64,000 bases of DNA, taken from assembly GCF_027580225.2 (NCBI RefSeq), contig NC_073348.2, positions 25,540,001-25,604,000 on the forward strand, in the 5' to 3' direction. The stretch comes from Misgurnus anguillicaudatus (taxonomy: Eukaryota; Chordata; Actinopteri; Cypriniformes; Cobitidae). Position numbers and translations under genes: made by a program. Below the pieces are notes generated by a model. That model was not told where the DNA came from, did no database searches, and saw only the letters and a program-made list of their open reading frames with translations. This document shows positions 23,006 to 35,501 of the stretch, piece by piece (within the stretch, counting starts at the first letter, position 1; the number at the start of each line of letters is the position of its first letter).

Positions 23006-23248
23006 TTGGCAGAGCTATTACATTGTGTTGGTGAGCCAACTGCGGATTTTGGCTGGCACCAAACGTTTCATCAAGATCAGCAAGTGATCTTCCGAGAGGG
23101 TGAGGCTAAACTGCCCATTTTCCACAAAGAGCTGGCACCACGGACAATGCATAAGGCCTCTAACAGGCGGAACCAGCGCCAAATGGGGTCCACTGGAGTC
23201 CAGGAATACAGAGTGAGGTTCAGTCGCACAGAACACATCGCCTGCTGA
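23006..23248 (+). other. Possible exon or conserved element, unidentified
   Basis: A less AT-rich block preceded by a good acceptor-like tract (TTTTCTTTTCATCCCTAG). One plus-strand frame is open for about 80 codons (AELLHCVGEPTADFGWHQTF...) and ends RFSRTEHIAC and TGA; two minus-strand frames are also open. I recognise no family. It could be a terminal exon, part of a pseudogene, or a conserved non-coding element. Confidence 0.2.
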
Positions 23249-23466
23249 CCGCCACACGGAGGCGCAGCGGGGCATAGGGTGACCTTTGAGAATGGAGATC
23301 CATCACAGCTGTCGAGTTTGCAGCATTGATCCATTACTACAAAGTGTGATGAAGTGTGCACAAACATGTATAATCATACAACAAATGCAGACAAATGGCA
23401 ACAAACTCATTGACATTGGCTTTGACTTGAAAGCATTCAGTTACATTTCTTTTTTGGGGGAAAACA

Positions 23467-23522
23467 CTGTAGCTCAGTTGGTAGTGCATTGTGTTAGTAG
23501 CAGAAAAGATTACGGGTTTGAT
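23467..23522 (+). repeat. tRNA-derived SINE head, interrupted
   Basis: TGTAGCTCAGTTGGTAGTGC resembles a tRNA A box and ACGGGTTTGAT the B box. It continues as GTTTGAACCC at 24391 after an inserted element. Only the tRNA-like head is evident. Confidence 0.5.
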
Positions 23523-24389
23523 AGAGCCCGGCCGATATATCGGCAGGCCGATATTATCGGCCGATATTAGGCATTTTCCAAACTATCGGTATCGGCATTC
23601 ATAATGGCAATAAATGAATATTTTTTTTTAAACGGACGAAACAGCCTTCAACCATGTCATGAGTGTTGCCATTGTATAGTTTGTCCACCAGAGGGCACTT
23701 TACAACCTCCCTGTTGGCAACACTCACATCCTGCAACCAGCTGATCCAGCCAGAGGTGGGCAGAGAGAACAATGGTTAAGTGAGTTCATGGTGAGTTGGT
23801 CACAATACAATAAAAAAACAGGGTTCTTTTTAAAATGCATTATCATATTATTTTAGTTAAAGGTGCAGTGTGTAAATGTTGTGAATTGCAACCCATGGCT
23901 CAGTCCACTGCTCTTCCCTCGCTTTTGAAACGCATAGAGAAGCTACAGTAGCCACCACTGGAAAAACATGTCATCGATGGAGACAATTTAGTAAAAAAAG
24001 TTTGTCATTTAAGGGCTTCTGTAGAAACATGGCGGCACAAAATGGCGACTTCCACGTGAGGGGACCCTCTGTGTAGATAAAAACGTCTCATTCTAGAATA
24101 ATAAAAACATAATGGTTCATTATTAAAATGTCTTTATACACCCATTATAATATAGTTTTGTATATTATTTAGCATTCCTGTCAAGAGATCCTTTTAAAAA
24201 TGACACACTGCACCTTTAAAACTCATAAATAACTACAAATAACCAATGTTAGGGAAATGTTTTGTTGCGCGTTTCTGAAATAAAAAAATACAGTTCCTAG
24301 TTTTTCCGATATATCGGAATATCGGATATTAAAACCAACAAACATTTGTATCGGTATCGGCCTTCAAAATCCTTTATCGGTCAGGCTCC
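23523..24389. mobile_element. hAT-like element with CCGATATATCGG termini
   Basis: Left AGAGCCCGGCCGATA and inverted right GGAGCCTGACCGATA are the termini, with ATCGGTATCGGC repeats inside each end. Flanking 8-mers GGTTTGAT and AGTTTGAA match at 6 of 8 positions. It carries the TTAA element at 23857-24219. Confidence 0.65.
23857..24219. mobile_element. Complete TTAA-flanked element, AGGTGCAGTGTGTAA family
   Basis: TTAA (23857-23860) then AGGTGCAGTGTGTAA; right end ACACACTGCACCT then TTAA (24216-24219). The interior has AACATGGCGGCACAAAATGG. Non-coding. Confidence 0.8.
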
Positions 24390-24416
24390 AGTTTGAACCC
24401 AGCAAAAAACAACGCT

Positions 24417-24660
24417 ATCTCATCCGAATTTGTACATATTTTACTAGTTGGCTAATTCGTATTAGTATTCATACAACCACATTTGTAAGTTCTGGTACGA
24501 TTTGCCTTGATCCCTGTGATGTTGTGGTTAGGGGCGGGGTTAGGGGTTCGGTTTCGTTGTTGTTTTTTTCATGAGAATCGTACGTTTTTCGCACGATTAA
24601 CTTCGTATGAATTGATACGAATTAGCCAACTCATAAAATATGTATGATTTCTCGTTAGAT
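24417..24660. repeat. Palindromic repeat, GTTGGCTAATTCGTA family
   Basis: The left arm TGTACATATTTTACTAGTTGG and GCTAATTCGTA is mirrored by TACGAATTAGCCAACTCAT at the right. A common fish interspersed palindrome; no target duplication was identified. Confidence 0.6.
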
Positions 24661-25021
24661 CAGGCTGGCAAAAACACACCGATAAAACGAAGCCTTGAAT
24701 GCATTGTTAGTTGCTTTGCAGGGATACAAGATATATCGTAAATATCAAAATAGAGCAAATGTGCATACGGCAACACACATTTTGCAATAACTGAATGATT
24801 TTAATACTTGAAAAAGTTATGCAGATCTCGATGCAGATAGCAGAGAGACTGGTGAGACAAAAAAAAATGATGTGGTTCATCAATGTGGCCTTGGTTACAG
24901 CAGTAGATGATTTTTCATTGATGAATTGTGCATAATAAGCACAGACAGCCACCTTATGAAGTTTTATATTATTATATTAGTACACTGTAGGTATTATATT
25001 TATAATCATATTAAGAAAATA
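24661..25021. other. Intergenic DNA, no gene seen
   Basis: AT-rich, no features recognised. Confidence 0.35.
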
Positions 25022-25581
25022 TGAAGAGTTTGGTTCCAAAATGCGATAAACGCCATTTAAAAAAAAATGAGTTACTACCAAACTCAGTATTGTATCAGGT
25101 CAGTATTAAAAAGTAAATTCTTAATTTTACACAAAATCTAATATCCGCTTTGTTATTCTGTCATCTTTTCTCACTTTTTAAAAAATGCGATAAACACCAG
25201 TCCTCCTTCTCGGCAGAATGCAATAAATCTGCTCAACAAATCACAGCGCACGATTCCACGTAATGCAAATAATAATGGCGGTGCATTGAATACACACAGA
25301 ATCCTAGTTTTTCTCATCTGCTTTGTACTTCATGATCAACAAACAAACAAAAAAATACTTTTGATGGCATGGATAAACCTGTGGTGGTTTTCTGTGGCGA
25401 GGAAGAAACGTAAGCCACTCGGCAATCAGAATTTTTAATGTTATTATAACCTAAAGATGCTATGTGAAAGTTTGTAACAGGAAATAGTGGTTTTCATCTT
25501 GTCACTTTCTTGGTATAGAAAACACATTTTTACACAAATTAGTCAAAATGTTTTAATTGCGTTTTAGAACCAAACTCTTCA
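25022..25581. mobile_element. TA-flanked inverted-repeat element, TGAAGAGTTTGGTTC family
   Basis: Left TGAAGAGTTTGGTTCCAAAA and inverted right TGAAGAGTTTGGTTCTAAAA, each bordered by TA. This fits a Tc1/mariner-type non-autonomous element, 560 bp. Repeated GCGATAAAC(G/A)CCA motifs occur inside. No transposase frame. Confidence 0.7.
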
Positions 25582-25583
25582 TA

Positions 25584-26349
25584 TAAACCATATGTCACCT
25601 ATTAATAAACCTTCACAGTTCAGTTTCCAACAGCGCTCAGGCAGTGTACAGTACACCTTAGGGTTAACCGCAGTGCTCCTGTAAGCAACTGTGAAAGATC
25701 AAATCAACCTATCTGTGGTTTCTTACTGAGGTCTCAATGCTGTGTCTCATTGATGTAATGGTGCGTCGCATGAATACAAAGCTATTTGTGATTCAAGGCA
25801 TACTACTTATTTATAACTTAGCAGACATCGTAAACAACCATCACACCCTTTCGAATGCATTCTCAAGGGCTGTTTTAAAATAATATGAATCACAGCTTTG
25901 AAGCGATATACAAAGATAAACGGTAATTTAGTCATTTAGAAATAATAAATAATCACACTTTACGCTGCGAAAGCAATACAAGAACAGTATTATAATTAGT
26001 TAATTGCAGTGAAAACTGAGATTTCTGCATCTGTGAGCTTTTTGGCAGTCCCAGACGCACATCCGTTTCAAGAGCTGAATTACGTAATGGCTTTAAATGA
26101 CCCCGCTTAATGATAATTAGGAAGCAATGTCATTGTTCACATTTTATAAGGCAGAGGACACAGCGGCAACTCTACCCCACTGAAATAATTCATGATAATA
26201 GCGGTAATTAAGCTTACTTAAGATAACTGGAACTATAATTTCTACTTAATTTAATGTTTAATGACACAACTTTACAGGAGGAGACAATTAGGAGATCAGA
26301 TGCAAAAGCCTCTAAAAGCCACCTTAGTCAAAAGGAGATAAGGATAGAT
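25584..26349. other. Intergenic DNA, no gene seen
   Basis: AT-rich with no recognised repeat ends or coding frame. Confidence 0.35.
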
Positions 26350-27410
26350 AAAGGTTAGTTCACCCAAATGATAAATATATCATAATCACTTACTCCCAGT
26401 GTTCGAATTGAGGAGGGGCTGGGGGACCTCCTAAGCCCTGAGGGACCCCTTATAAAGCACAAAAATATAAATTGGGGGTCCCCTGGTTTTTATTACAATT
26501 TAAATACTTTATTTCTCACGCGATAATGTCCATTATTTGTCCCACTTTCGCAATAAACAAATCCAAAAGATTTTTATCTGAAATAACTGTAACTCAAGTG
26601 TGCCTCACGCTGTTTTCTGGAGGAATTGACAGATGGGTTAATATCTCTGTGTTTTCTGTAAGAATCTTTAGTAGTCTTTAGGGTTAGGGTAACTATTATT
26701 TCACACCAGTGGCAAGGATGCCTACTCAGATTGACGGCTGGTTATGTCTTATACAAACAGTTCGAAAGAAAAATCACTTCTGTAGCTTTAAAAAGATTAA
26801 TTATATTTAATTTATACATTGAAGATACTATTTCTGTACCTAATTATTACTGTTAGATGATACTTTATTTGCAACTTTGTTCTATTCTATTTTTATATGC
26901 TTAGTTTGTTCTTATTTCATTCACCCCCAGTTTTGCTGATGTGAAAATCTTTCGATCCATGACTTGAAAACGCAATGTAATCCATTTAGCCACTGCTATA
27001 TTGTAAAATGATGTACTTTGAGAGTAGGCATTTCACCAAGGTCCATTCAGTTTAAAATTTTTGACGTCACCACTGTTAAAATGGTTAGGGTTTGAGTTAA
27101 GGGTAATTTGGGGTTTCTTTGATTAAAACCAGGTTCAGGTGATTGCTGATCCAGGATCACATCTTACTTTATGAAATCACAGCGACCCTATAATGACGGG
27201 GTGGGGCTTGGCCGGAGGGCTACGATAGGGGACCCCAATAAGATTTGGCATAATTCGAACACTGCTTACCCCTATGTCGTTCTAGACCACCAAGTCCTCC
27301 GATTGTCTTCAGAACACATTTTTTAGATATTTTTGATGAAAACTGTGAGGCTTGTGTCTGTCCCATAGACTGCAGTTTGATTTACACAGTCAAGCCCAGA
27401 TTAGAATAAA
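26350..27410. repeat. GTTCACCC-family copy split by a hAT insertion
   Basis: AAAGGTTAGTTCACCCAAAT at 26351 begins the family text. It breaks at 26396 and resumes at 27265 with CCTATGTCGTTCTAGACCACC and TCTTCAGAACACATTTTTTAG. The right terminus was not found. Confidence 0.45.
26397..27264. mobile_element. hAT element, CAGTGTTCGAATT ends, 868 bp
   Basis: The left terminus CAGTGTTCGAATT is exactly mirrored by AATTCGAACACTG. Flanking 8-mers CTTACTCC and CTTACCCC differ at one position. Inside, GGGGGTCCCCTGG and GGGGACCCCAATAAG lie near opposite ends. No transposase frame seen. Confidence 0.8.
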
Positions 27411-27655
27411 AGACATTGCCAAAATCTATTTTCTTGGACTACAACAACGCACAGATTGTAGGCAACAGATTACTTCCTGGAATTGGCTATGTAGTAAAGA
27501 CCGAGATTATCATAATTCCTCCCACTTAGGACTCACAGCCTGTAAGTTAACTCATGTTAGCATTGCATTGTGAGCAAATCTTTCAAACATGGTAAGGAGC
27601 ATTACATTTCCGGCTGACGTCAGAGGTTTTCAGGCCAATCACAACGTACAAATTA

Positions 27656-28201
27656 CTCTACTGAAAAATCTAGCAAAGACCAGCATAAGCTGGTTTTGGC
27701 TGGTTTAAGGTGGCAGTAGCTGGTCTAAGGTGGCAGTAGCTGGTCTAAGCTGGTCCTTTCAGCCTGGCAAAGCTGGTCAAGCTAGTGGGCTAGCTGGTCT
27801 TCCAGGATGATCAGCTAACTCCAGCTAGACCAGCTTAAAAAGTGACCAAAACACAGCTAGACCAGCTTAAAAAGTGACCAAAACACAACTAGACCAGCTT
27901 GCTACACCAGAAATACCGGCTAAAACCAAGCTGGCAGACCAGCTAAAACCAGCTCACACTGAAAAAAAATGATTTATTGAATTTAATCAATTTTTTTAAG
28001 GTAAGTGGTTGCAATCAATTTATTTAAGCTACATTTAAACAAAAGTTTTATATTTTATTTTACTTTACTAATCTTTTTTGTTTAAATGTAGCTTAAATAA
28101 ATTGATTAAAACCACCTACCTTAAAAAATTGATTAAATTCAATGAATCATTTTTTTCAGTGCACCAGCTTATGCTGGTCTTAGCTGGATTTTTTAGTAGG
28201 G
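27656..28201. mobile_element. TA-flanked element with AGCTGGT/ACCAGCT repeats
   Basis: Left CTCTACTGAAAAATCTAGC and inverted right CCCTACTAAAAAATCCAGC, each next to TA. The interior is an irregular array of AGCTGGT and ACCAGCT words including a duplicated AGACCAGCTTAAAAAGTGAC unit. It is interrupted by the element at 27957-28161. Confidence 0.7.
27957..28161. mobile_element. CACTG...CAGTG palindromic MITE (copy 1), 2 bp TSD
   Basis: A 205 bp palindrome: CACTGAAAAAAAATGATTTA at the left is mirrored at the right. It is inserted in AGCTCACCAGCT, with CA duplicated (27955-27956 and 28162-28163). The CACTG terminus and 2 bp duplication suggest a CACTA/EnSpm-type MITE. Confidence 0.75.
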
Positions 28202-28203
28202 TA

Positions 28204-29608
28204 GCTGGCCAATCAGGGACAGCGTTTTTCAAATCGATGAGTTTTGCACAAAATCAATGTGTTTTAGAAAGAGAGTGAAATCTAGAGCTACAAAAATGTA
28301 TGGTATGCGGAAAATAATGTGTTTTTAACCAATAATCCACGCGAACACATTGTATTATACCAAATACACAAAATAACAAATCATACAAATGCACATTAGG
28401 CCATGCACACACTTCTTGAACCAAATAAATATACAAAACATTACTTTTCACAGTAATTACCAACCTTAATGGGCCGAACTGTATTTATGATGATAGCACG
28501 TTTAGCAATGTTGATGGAAGTTCGTGCAACCCAAATCCCAAGCACATTAACAATGACAAATATACACGATGCCTCCTTACCTACAATGCTGCGTGAATTA
28601 TCCATCAACAAGTCTAGTTTGCCAACCAAAACAAATCAATTGCTCATGTCAAAAGATTGATGTTCACCTCTTATCAAAGGAAAAAAGGATTTGCAGAATC
28701 TGAATTACATATAAGAAGTAATTGATTCCCTTCCTTCCGCCACCCAAAATTAATGGGTTGTGTGAACAAACACTGCAAATTAGGAATTACATAAAAGTCA
28801 CCAAACAACAAACAAACAGATTTGCTGCCAGATGAAAAATATAAATTTCTTTCTGTATTTAAAGATTAGGCCCTGAAATAAAGCATAGCCCCGACATCGA
28901 AACCACACTAAACATGCTTTGATTTTGTCAACTTGAATAGCGTCTGTGTGTTCAAACATATTCATTTTAATTGTATTGACTTTGGAGCTACTTTTCCATT
29001 ACAGGCATCTAATCTCACTATTCTATTAGTGCTGTGCGGTTGGGTCGAGACAGAGGAGATTGCTTCTCGGGACGCATCGAGCAAGACATGCCGCATTAGT
29101 AGCAATCAAAACAACATTTCCATGAGATATGCGGGTGCTTTAGACTAGGATAAATCCACAGCTGTTACATTTGAGCAATAGCGTTAAATTAAACAAACAG
29201 AGATCCAGGAAGATCATAAATGAACATATCACACAGGACAGGCCGTTGGTAGAGAGACAGAGAAGAACGGAGAGGTAGAAATTCACGCTGGTCTTGTTTT
29301 GGATGTTGTCGTTTTTTACATGGGGCAGAGAGCGTGATCTTGCACAGCTGTTAGCAGGCTCCTGCAGTTTTAGACAGGACCTGTTTATTAAATGTTCATA
29401 CTGTCAGCCTAGATCAACATTTCACTCCTCTATTTAGTGGTGTACCTGGGGAAATGGTGTAATATATATGGATGTCCGACTTTTAATGGGCTGAAAACTG
29501 ATGAGTTAGCTTATATACCCTAAGCATATGGTGTGTGCCGAGTATTTGACTGATGAGGCGAAAAGTTTGATACGCAAATACTGTAACAAACACTTTTTCA
29601 CACAGGGA
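28204..29608. other. Intergenic DNA, no gene seen
   Basis: No recognised repeat ends; short open frames lack any family resemblance. Confidence 0.35.
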
Positions 29609-29827
29609 GACGGAGTCCATGATGTTTGAAAGCCAATGTTTATGTTTGAAATCACCTAAACAAACACGCCCCTACCCCAATAGAATCTGGACCTTCTGTT
29701 GATAGACCCGCCCCACACATACGCAACCCGGCATTTGATTTGATTTGATTGGCTATAAGTGTGTTTTGGTAGTCGGCCCGTCTCCTTTTCCAACGCGTTT
29801 TTCAAACATCGTGGACTCCGTCTTTAA
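29609..29827. mobile_element. TTAA-type element, GGAGTCCATGAT variant
   Basis: GACGGAGTCCATGATGTTTG at the left is mirrored by CATCGTGGACTCCGTC at the right, followed by TTTAA (TTAA 29824-29827). The interior is nearly the same as 21865-22110. The left TTAA is not preserved. It lies 5 bp from the Tc1 target TA. Confidence 0.65.
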
Positions 29828-29834
29828 TTATATA

Positions 29835-31031
29835 CACTCACCACAAGGATTATGAGGAACACCATACTAATACTGTGTTTGATCCCCTTTCGTCTTCAGA
29901 ACTGCCTTAATTCTACGTTGCATTGATTCAACAAGGTGCTAAAAGCATTCTTTAGAAATGTTGGCGCATATTGATAGGATAGCATCTTGCAGTTGATGGA
30001 GATTTGTGGGGGCACATCCAGGGCACGAAGCTACCATTCCACCACATCCCAAAGATGCTCTCTTGGGTTGAGATCTGGTGACTGTGGGGGCCATTTCAGT
30101 ACAGTGAACTCATTGTCATGTTCAAGAAACCAGTTTGAAATTATTCGAGCTTTGTGACATGGTGCATTATCCTGCTGGAAGTAGCTATCAGAGGATGAGT
30201 ACATGGTGGTCATAAAGGGATGGACATGGTCAGAAACAATGCTCAGGTAGGCCGTGGCATTTAAATGATGCCCAATTGGCACTAAGGGGCCTAAAGTGTG
30301 CCAAGAAAACATCCCCCACACCATTACACCACCACCACCAACCTGCACAGTGGTAACAAGGCATAATGGATCCATGTTCTCATTCTGTTAACGTCAAATT
30401 CTGACTCTACCATCTGAATTATCTCAACAGAAATCGAGATTCATCAGACCAGGCAACCTTTTTCCAGTCTTCAACTGTCCGATTTTGGTGAGCTTGTGCA
30501 AATTGTAGCCTCTATTTTCTATTTATAGTAGCGATGAGTGGTACCCGTTGGGATCTTCTGTTGTTGTAGCCCATCTGCCTCAAGGTTGTGCGTGTTGTGG
30601 CTTCACAAATGCTTTGCTGCATACCTCGGTTGTAACGAGTGGTTATTTCAGTAAAAAGTTCCTCTTCTATCAGCTTGAATCAGTCGGCCCATTCTCGTCT
30701 GACCTCTAGCATCAACAAGGCATTTTCGCCACATACTGGATGTTTTTCCCTTTTCACACCATTCTTTGTAAACCCTAGAAATGGTTGTGGGTGAAAATCC
30801 CAGTAACTGAGCAGATTGTGAAATACTCATCTGGCACCAACATGCCACACTCAAAATTGCTTAAATCACCTTTCTTTCCCATTCTGACATTCAGTTTGGA
30901 GTTCAGGAGATTGTCTTGACCAGGACCACACCCCCTTAATGCATTACAGCAACTGCCATGTGATTTGTTGATTAGATAATTGCATTAATGAGAAATTGAA
31001 CAGGTGTTCCTAAAAATCCTTTAGGTGAGTG
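29835..31031 (-). mobile_element. Full-length Tc1-like transposon, 1197 bp, TA TSD
   Basis: Both termini begin CACTCACC and share AAGGATT and AGGAACACC (about 25 of 29 positions identical), with TA on each outer side (29833-29834 and 31032-31033). It encodes a decayed Tc1 transposase on the minus strand. Length and end structure are typical of an otherwise complete fish Tc1 element. Confidence 0.93.
29867..30882 (-). pseudogene. Tc1-like transposase, inactivated
   Basis: Cut-and-paste transposase of the Tc1/mariner family, normally about 340 residues. The ATG at 30882 opens MGKKGDLSNFECGM, then the frame slips. The helix-turn-helix region follows in another frame (SISQSAQLLGFSPTTISRVY, about 30825-30766). 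Later come the first catalytic Asp motif AWSDESRF near 30450, the GGGGVMVWGMFSWHTLGP block, the second catalytic Asp in FQQDNAPCHKA and the distal Glu in WPPQSPDLNPREHLWD. In-frame stops occur after INRK and elsewhere, there is a frameshift just after the HLWDVVE segment, and the C-terminus ends QTQY and TAG at 29867. At least three frame changes and several stops make it non-functional. Confidence 0.92.
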
Positions 31032-31033
31032 TA

Positions 31034-32879
31034 AATCTTTATTTAAAAACTGCATGTCATGTTCACTTGTGTTATCTTTGATTAATATTTAAATTAGATG
31101 ATCTGAAACACTAAAGTGTGACAAACATACAGTCTTTATAATGTATTTCCAAGCGGATTCATTCCACTGACACTAAAAGACAAAGACCTAGACCAGAAAC
31201 ATCCAAACTTTCAAAATTGCCATATCCGAATGAGTTCATGAAATACCAAATGCCAGAACGGTGGCGACATATTCTTTATCCCTTTGAAAAGGAGCCCGCA
31301 GCTCCATCACTTCCTGAAGTGACTATTTCTCTCCCTCTTTTTTTCTCCGCTCCGCCTTTGAGAGAAGGAAATTAGCCACAATGATTTACTCCTGTCATGT
31401 CTCCAGGGCTATTCTGCTTCTAATGGACTCATTTACCTTGTTTTAATCACAAATTCACAGCCTCGTCTCCCGAGTCCCCTGACGCACTCAACAACTTCCC
31501 TGACTTTGATATTCTCAAGCTGAAAATGGAGGGGCAGGACACATCTCTCCCATTGAGATTTAGAGCGGGATCTACATCAAGCATCTTTTCAAGGCTAAAA
31601 TGAAGAGGATTTGTAATCACTTTTAAGATTCGCCCTTATATCCTTTGCCTGTGTTTGTGTATGTTTGTGATCTTACAAAAACTAGCTATGATATTGTATG
31701 CTTTATGTATTTACATCTTACACAAAGCACTAGAGTTGTTAAATGCTATTGGTGTAGTATCTTATTGGTTAAGGATCAGGACCGCTAGTAGAGAAAGGTT
31801 TAAATCCATAAGAGTGAAACAAATAGGACAACCATAAAGCAAACCGTTTTATACTTAAGTCAACTCTGGAAGAGCTTTACTCTAAAGGGATCTGTCAATT
31901 AGTATATACTAACTCAAACTGGCTTCAAATGTGTCTGCTAATTACTAAATGAAAGATCAGGAATTACTTGCACACTTGTAAACATATGGCTGAAGGCACA
32001 TTAGCACTAATGTTGTTGGAAGGCAGTCGCGACTGCTGAATCACTATGTTTCTTCAAAAGCAAAGGCTCAAAATTATTTTAAATACTTGTGTAGGCTGTA
32101 TAATGCATTCAGCTGCACAATCGCAGTGAATTAAAAAACAACTACATGTAAGCCTGGTGTGTAATTTCGCATATATGTATATATTTGCCCTTCTCTCAAC
32201 CCACAAATAACTCAGTATACACCAGTATGTCTAACCTATATAGCACAAAAAGCCGAACTTTAAACATCTTTCCATGATCAAGGGCACCAAGCACCCTTTC
32301 CCATAGGCTGACTGATCCCGAACTCACATTTGAGCTTATGAAACACAAGTACAAGGATACTGTGGGGCGTACTACTGAAATAAAGCCACAGCAACAGAAG
32401 GACTCAACGGCAAGATTTAACGTAACAAAAGGCTTTGAGCATCACGGCCCAATAACAGCTAGCCATTTTATGAACCGGTACGGTAGGATGCATAAAGAAA
32501 AACCTAAGATTATGTCTCTTCGCACACTGCAGCGTAATTTTGGTTGCATGGATCACATATTCGGCATCAACCCGATAGCTGAATGGAGGCGTGGGGGGAT
32601 TTTCTATTGAATCCCGGTTAAGCATGGGATCACTGCGGTGCCGAAACAGCTTGTCAACACGGAGCTGTGTTTATATTCTTCTTGAAATCGTTCAGAGGAT
32701 GTCTGACTGCGTGCTCCTTTTTTGTAAGTTTGCGGCAGTAGAAATAATCTTGTGGATGATTTTGGGCTTCTTTCTCGCGTATGGTTTTCGTTTCTAATGA
32801 CCGTGTTGCTAAGCAGAGAAATCAATGACTGTCTGCCATGGATAACGATCACTGTTTATTATGGGGATGTGGTCTAACA
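31034..32879. other. Intergenic DNA, no gene seen
   Basis: A 90-codon plus-strand ATG frame at 32338-32610 (MKHKYKDTVGRTTEIKPQQQ...) has no recognisable domain and no splice context I trust. The rest is AT-rich unique sequence. Confidence 0.35.
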
Positions 32880-34150
32880 TGAGAGGGAGAGAGAAAGAGA
32901 GGAGGGAAAAATGAAAGATAAAATGATATAAGGCAATGCAGAAAAAAACATGCATGGTAGAAAGGAAACCAGAAAGCAAGGCAGAAAGAAAGAAAATATG
33001 GGAGGAATGAGGAAGAAAGTACAAAAAGAAAGAAATAAAGAAAAGATAGGAGGAAGGAGGAAGAAATTACAAAAATAAATAATCAAGTAAATAAATAAAT
33101 GTAGAACGAAAGAAAGAAAAGAACGAAAGAAAAAGAGAAAGTAAAGATGAAAGAATCGAGAAATTATCCAAATAAATAAATAAAAGATGGATGAAAGAAA
33201 GGAGGGAGAAATTACAAAAAGAAAGAAAGAAAGAAAGAAAGAAAAGATGGGAGGAAGGAGGAAGAAATGACAAAAATAAATAATCAAGTAAATAAATAAA
33301 TGTAGAACGAAAGAAAGAAAAGAACGAAAGAAAAGATGAGAGAAAGAATCGAGAAATTATACAAATAAATAAATAAAATATGGATGGAACAAAAGGAGGG
33401 AAAAATTACAAAAGAAAAAAAAGAAAGAAAGATGGGAGGAAGTAAGGGACATAATAAAAAGTAGGGGAAAAAAGAAAGTAAAATGAAAGACAGAAAATAT
33501 GGGAGGAAGGAGGAAGAAATTATACAAATAAATAAATAAATAAAAGACGGAAGGCAGGAGGAGGAAATGACAAAAATAAATAATTAAGTACATAAGTAAA
33601 TAAATAAAAAAGTAAGAGAGCAAGAACGAATAAAGAAAGATAAAATAATACAAATAAATAAAAGATGGAAGGAAGGAGGAATAAATAAATAAATAAATAA
33701 TGAAAAAAGAAAGGGAGAAAAAAGAAAACTAATATAAAGCAATGCAGAAGAAGAGCAAGCATGGTAGAAAGGAAGCCAGAAAGCAAGGCAGAAAGAAAAA
33801 AATGGGAGGAATGACGAAGAAAATACAAGAAAGAAAGAAAGAAAGAAAGAAAGAAAAGATGGGAGGAAGGAGGAAGAAACTATACACATAAATAAATTAG
33901 TAAAAGACAGAAGAAAGAAGGGAGAAATTAAAAAAATAAATAAGGAATTAATTAAATAAATAAATAAATATAACGAAAAAAAGAAAAAAGAAAGAAAGAA
34001 ATAATCAAGAAATTATTCAAATAAATAAATAAAAGATGGATGGATGGAAGGCATGAGAGAGAAATTACAAAATAAATAAATAAAAAAGACAGAAAGAAAG
34101 AAAGATGAAAGAAAGTAGGGGAAATGATAAAAAGTAGAGAAAGAAAAAAA

Positions 34151-34182
<32 letters not shown>

Positions 34183-34264
34183 AAATAGGAGAATGTAGAT
34201 GAAATGATAAAAAGTAGACAAAAAAGAAAGAAAGAAAGTAAGTAGGGGAAATGATTAAAAGTAG

Positions 34265-34311
<47 letters not shown>

Positions 34312-34572
34312 ACGAAAATAGGAGAATGTAGGGGAAATTATAAAAAGTAGAGAAAGAAAGAAAGAAAGAAAGAAGGTAAGAAAGAAAGAAAATAGGAGAA
34401 TGTAGGGGAAATGATAAAAAGTAGAGAAAGAAAGAAAGAAAGAAAGAAGGTAAGAAAGAAAGAAAATAGGAGAATGTAGGGGAAATGATAAAAAGTAGAG
34501 AAAGAAAGAAGGCAAGAAAGAAAGTAGGGGAAATTATTAAAGTAGAGAAAGAAAGAAAGAAAGAAAGACGGT

Positions 34573-34608
<36 letters not shown>

Positions 34609-34653
34609 ACGAAAGAAGGTAAGAAAGAAAGTAGGGGAAATGATTAAAAGTAG

Positions 34654-34700
<47 letters not shown>

Positions 34701-34819
34701 ACGAAAATAGGAGAATGTAGGGGAAATTATAAAAAGTAGAGAAAGAAAGAAAGAAAGAAGGTAAGAAAGAAAGAAAATAGGAGAATGTAGGGGAAATGAT
34801 AAAAAGTAGAGAAAGAAAA

Positions 34820-34875
<56 letters not shown>

Positions 34876-34959
34876 AAATAGGAGAATGTAGGGGAAATGA
34901 TAAAAAGTAGAGAAAAGAAAGAAAGAAAGAAAGAAAGTAGGGGAAATGATTAAAAGTAG

Positions 34960-34994
<35 letters not shown>

Positions 34995-35064
34995 ACAAAA
35001 ATAGGAGAATGTAGGGGAAATTATAAAAAGTAGAGAAAGAAAGAAGGTAAGAAAGAAAGACGGT

Positions 35065-35112
<48 letters not shown>

Positions 35113-35197
35113 AGGTAAGAAAGAAAGTAGGGGAAATGATAAAAAGTAGAGAAAGAAAGAAAGAAAGAAAGAAAGTAGGGGAAATGATTAAAAGTAG

Positions 35198-35244
<47 letters not shown>

Positions 35245-35462
35245 ACAAAAATAGGAGAATGTAGGGGAAATTATAAAAAGTAGAGAAAGAAAGAAGGTAA
35301 GAAAGAAAGAAAATAGGAGAATGTAGGGGAAATGATAAAAAGTAGAGAAAGAAAGAAAGAAAGAAAGAAGGCAAGAAAGAAAGTAGGGGAAATTATTAAA
35401 GTAGAGAAAGAAAGAAAGAAAGAACGAAAATAGGAGAATGTAGGGGAAATGATAAAAAGTAG

Positions 35463-35501
<39 letters not shown>

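Noticed and set aside
32338..32610. 90-codon plus-strand ATG frame
   Set aside because: No recognisable motif, and both strands are open over the same stretch.
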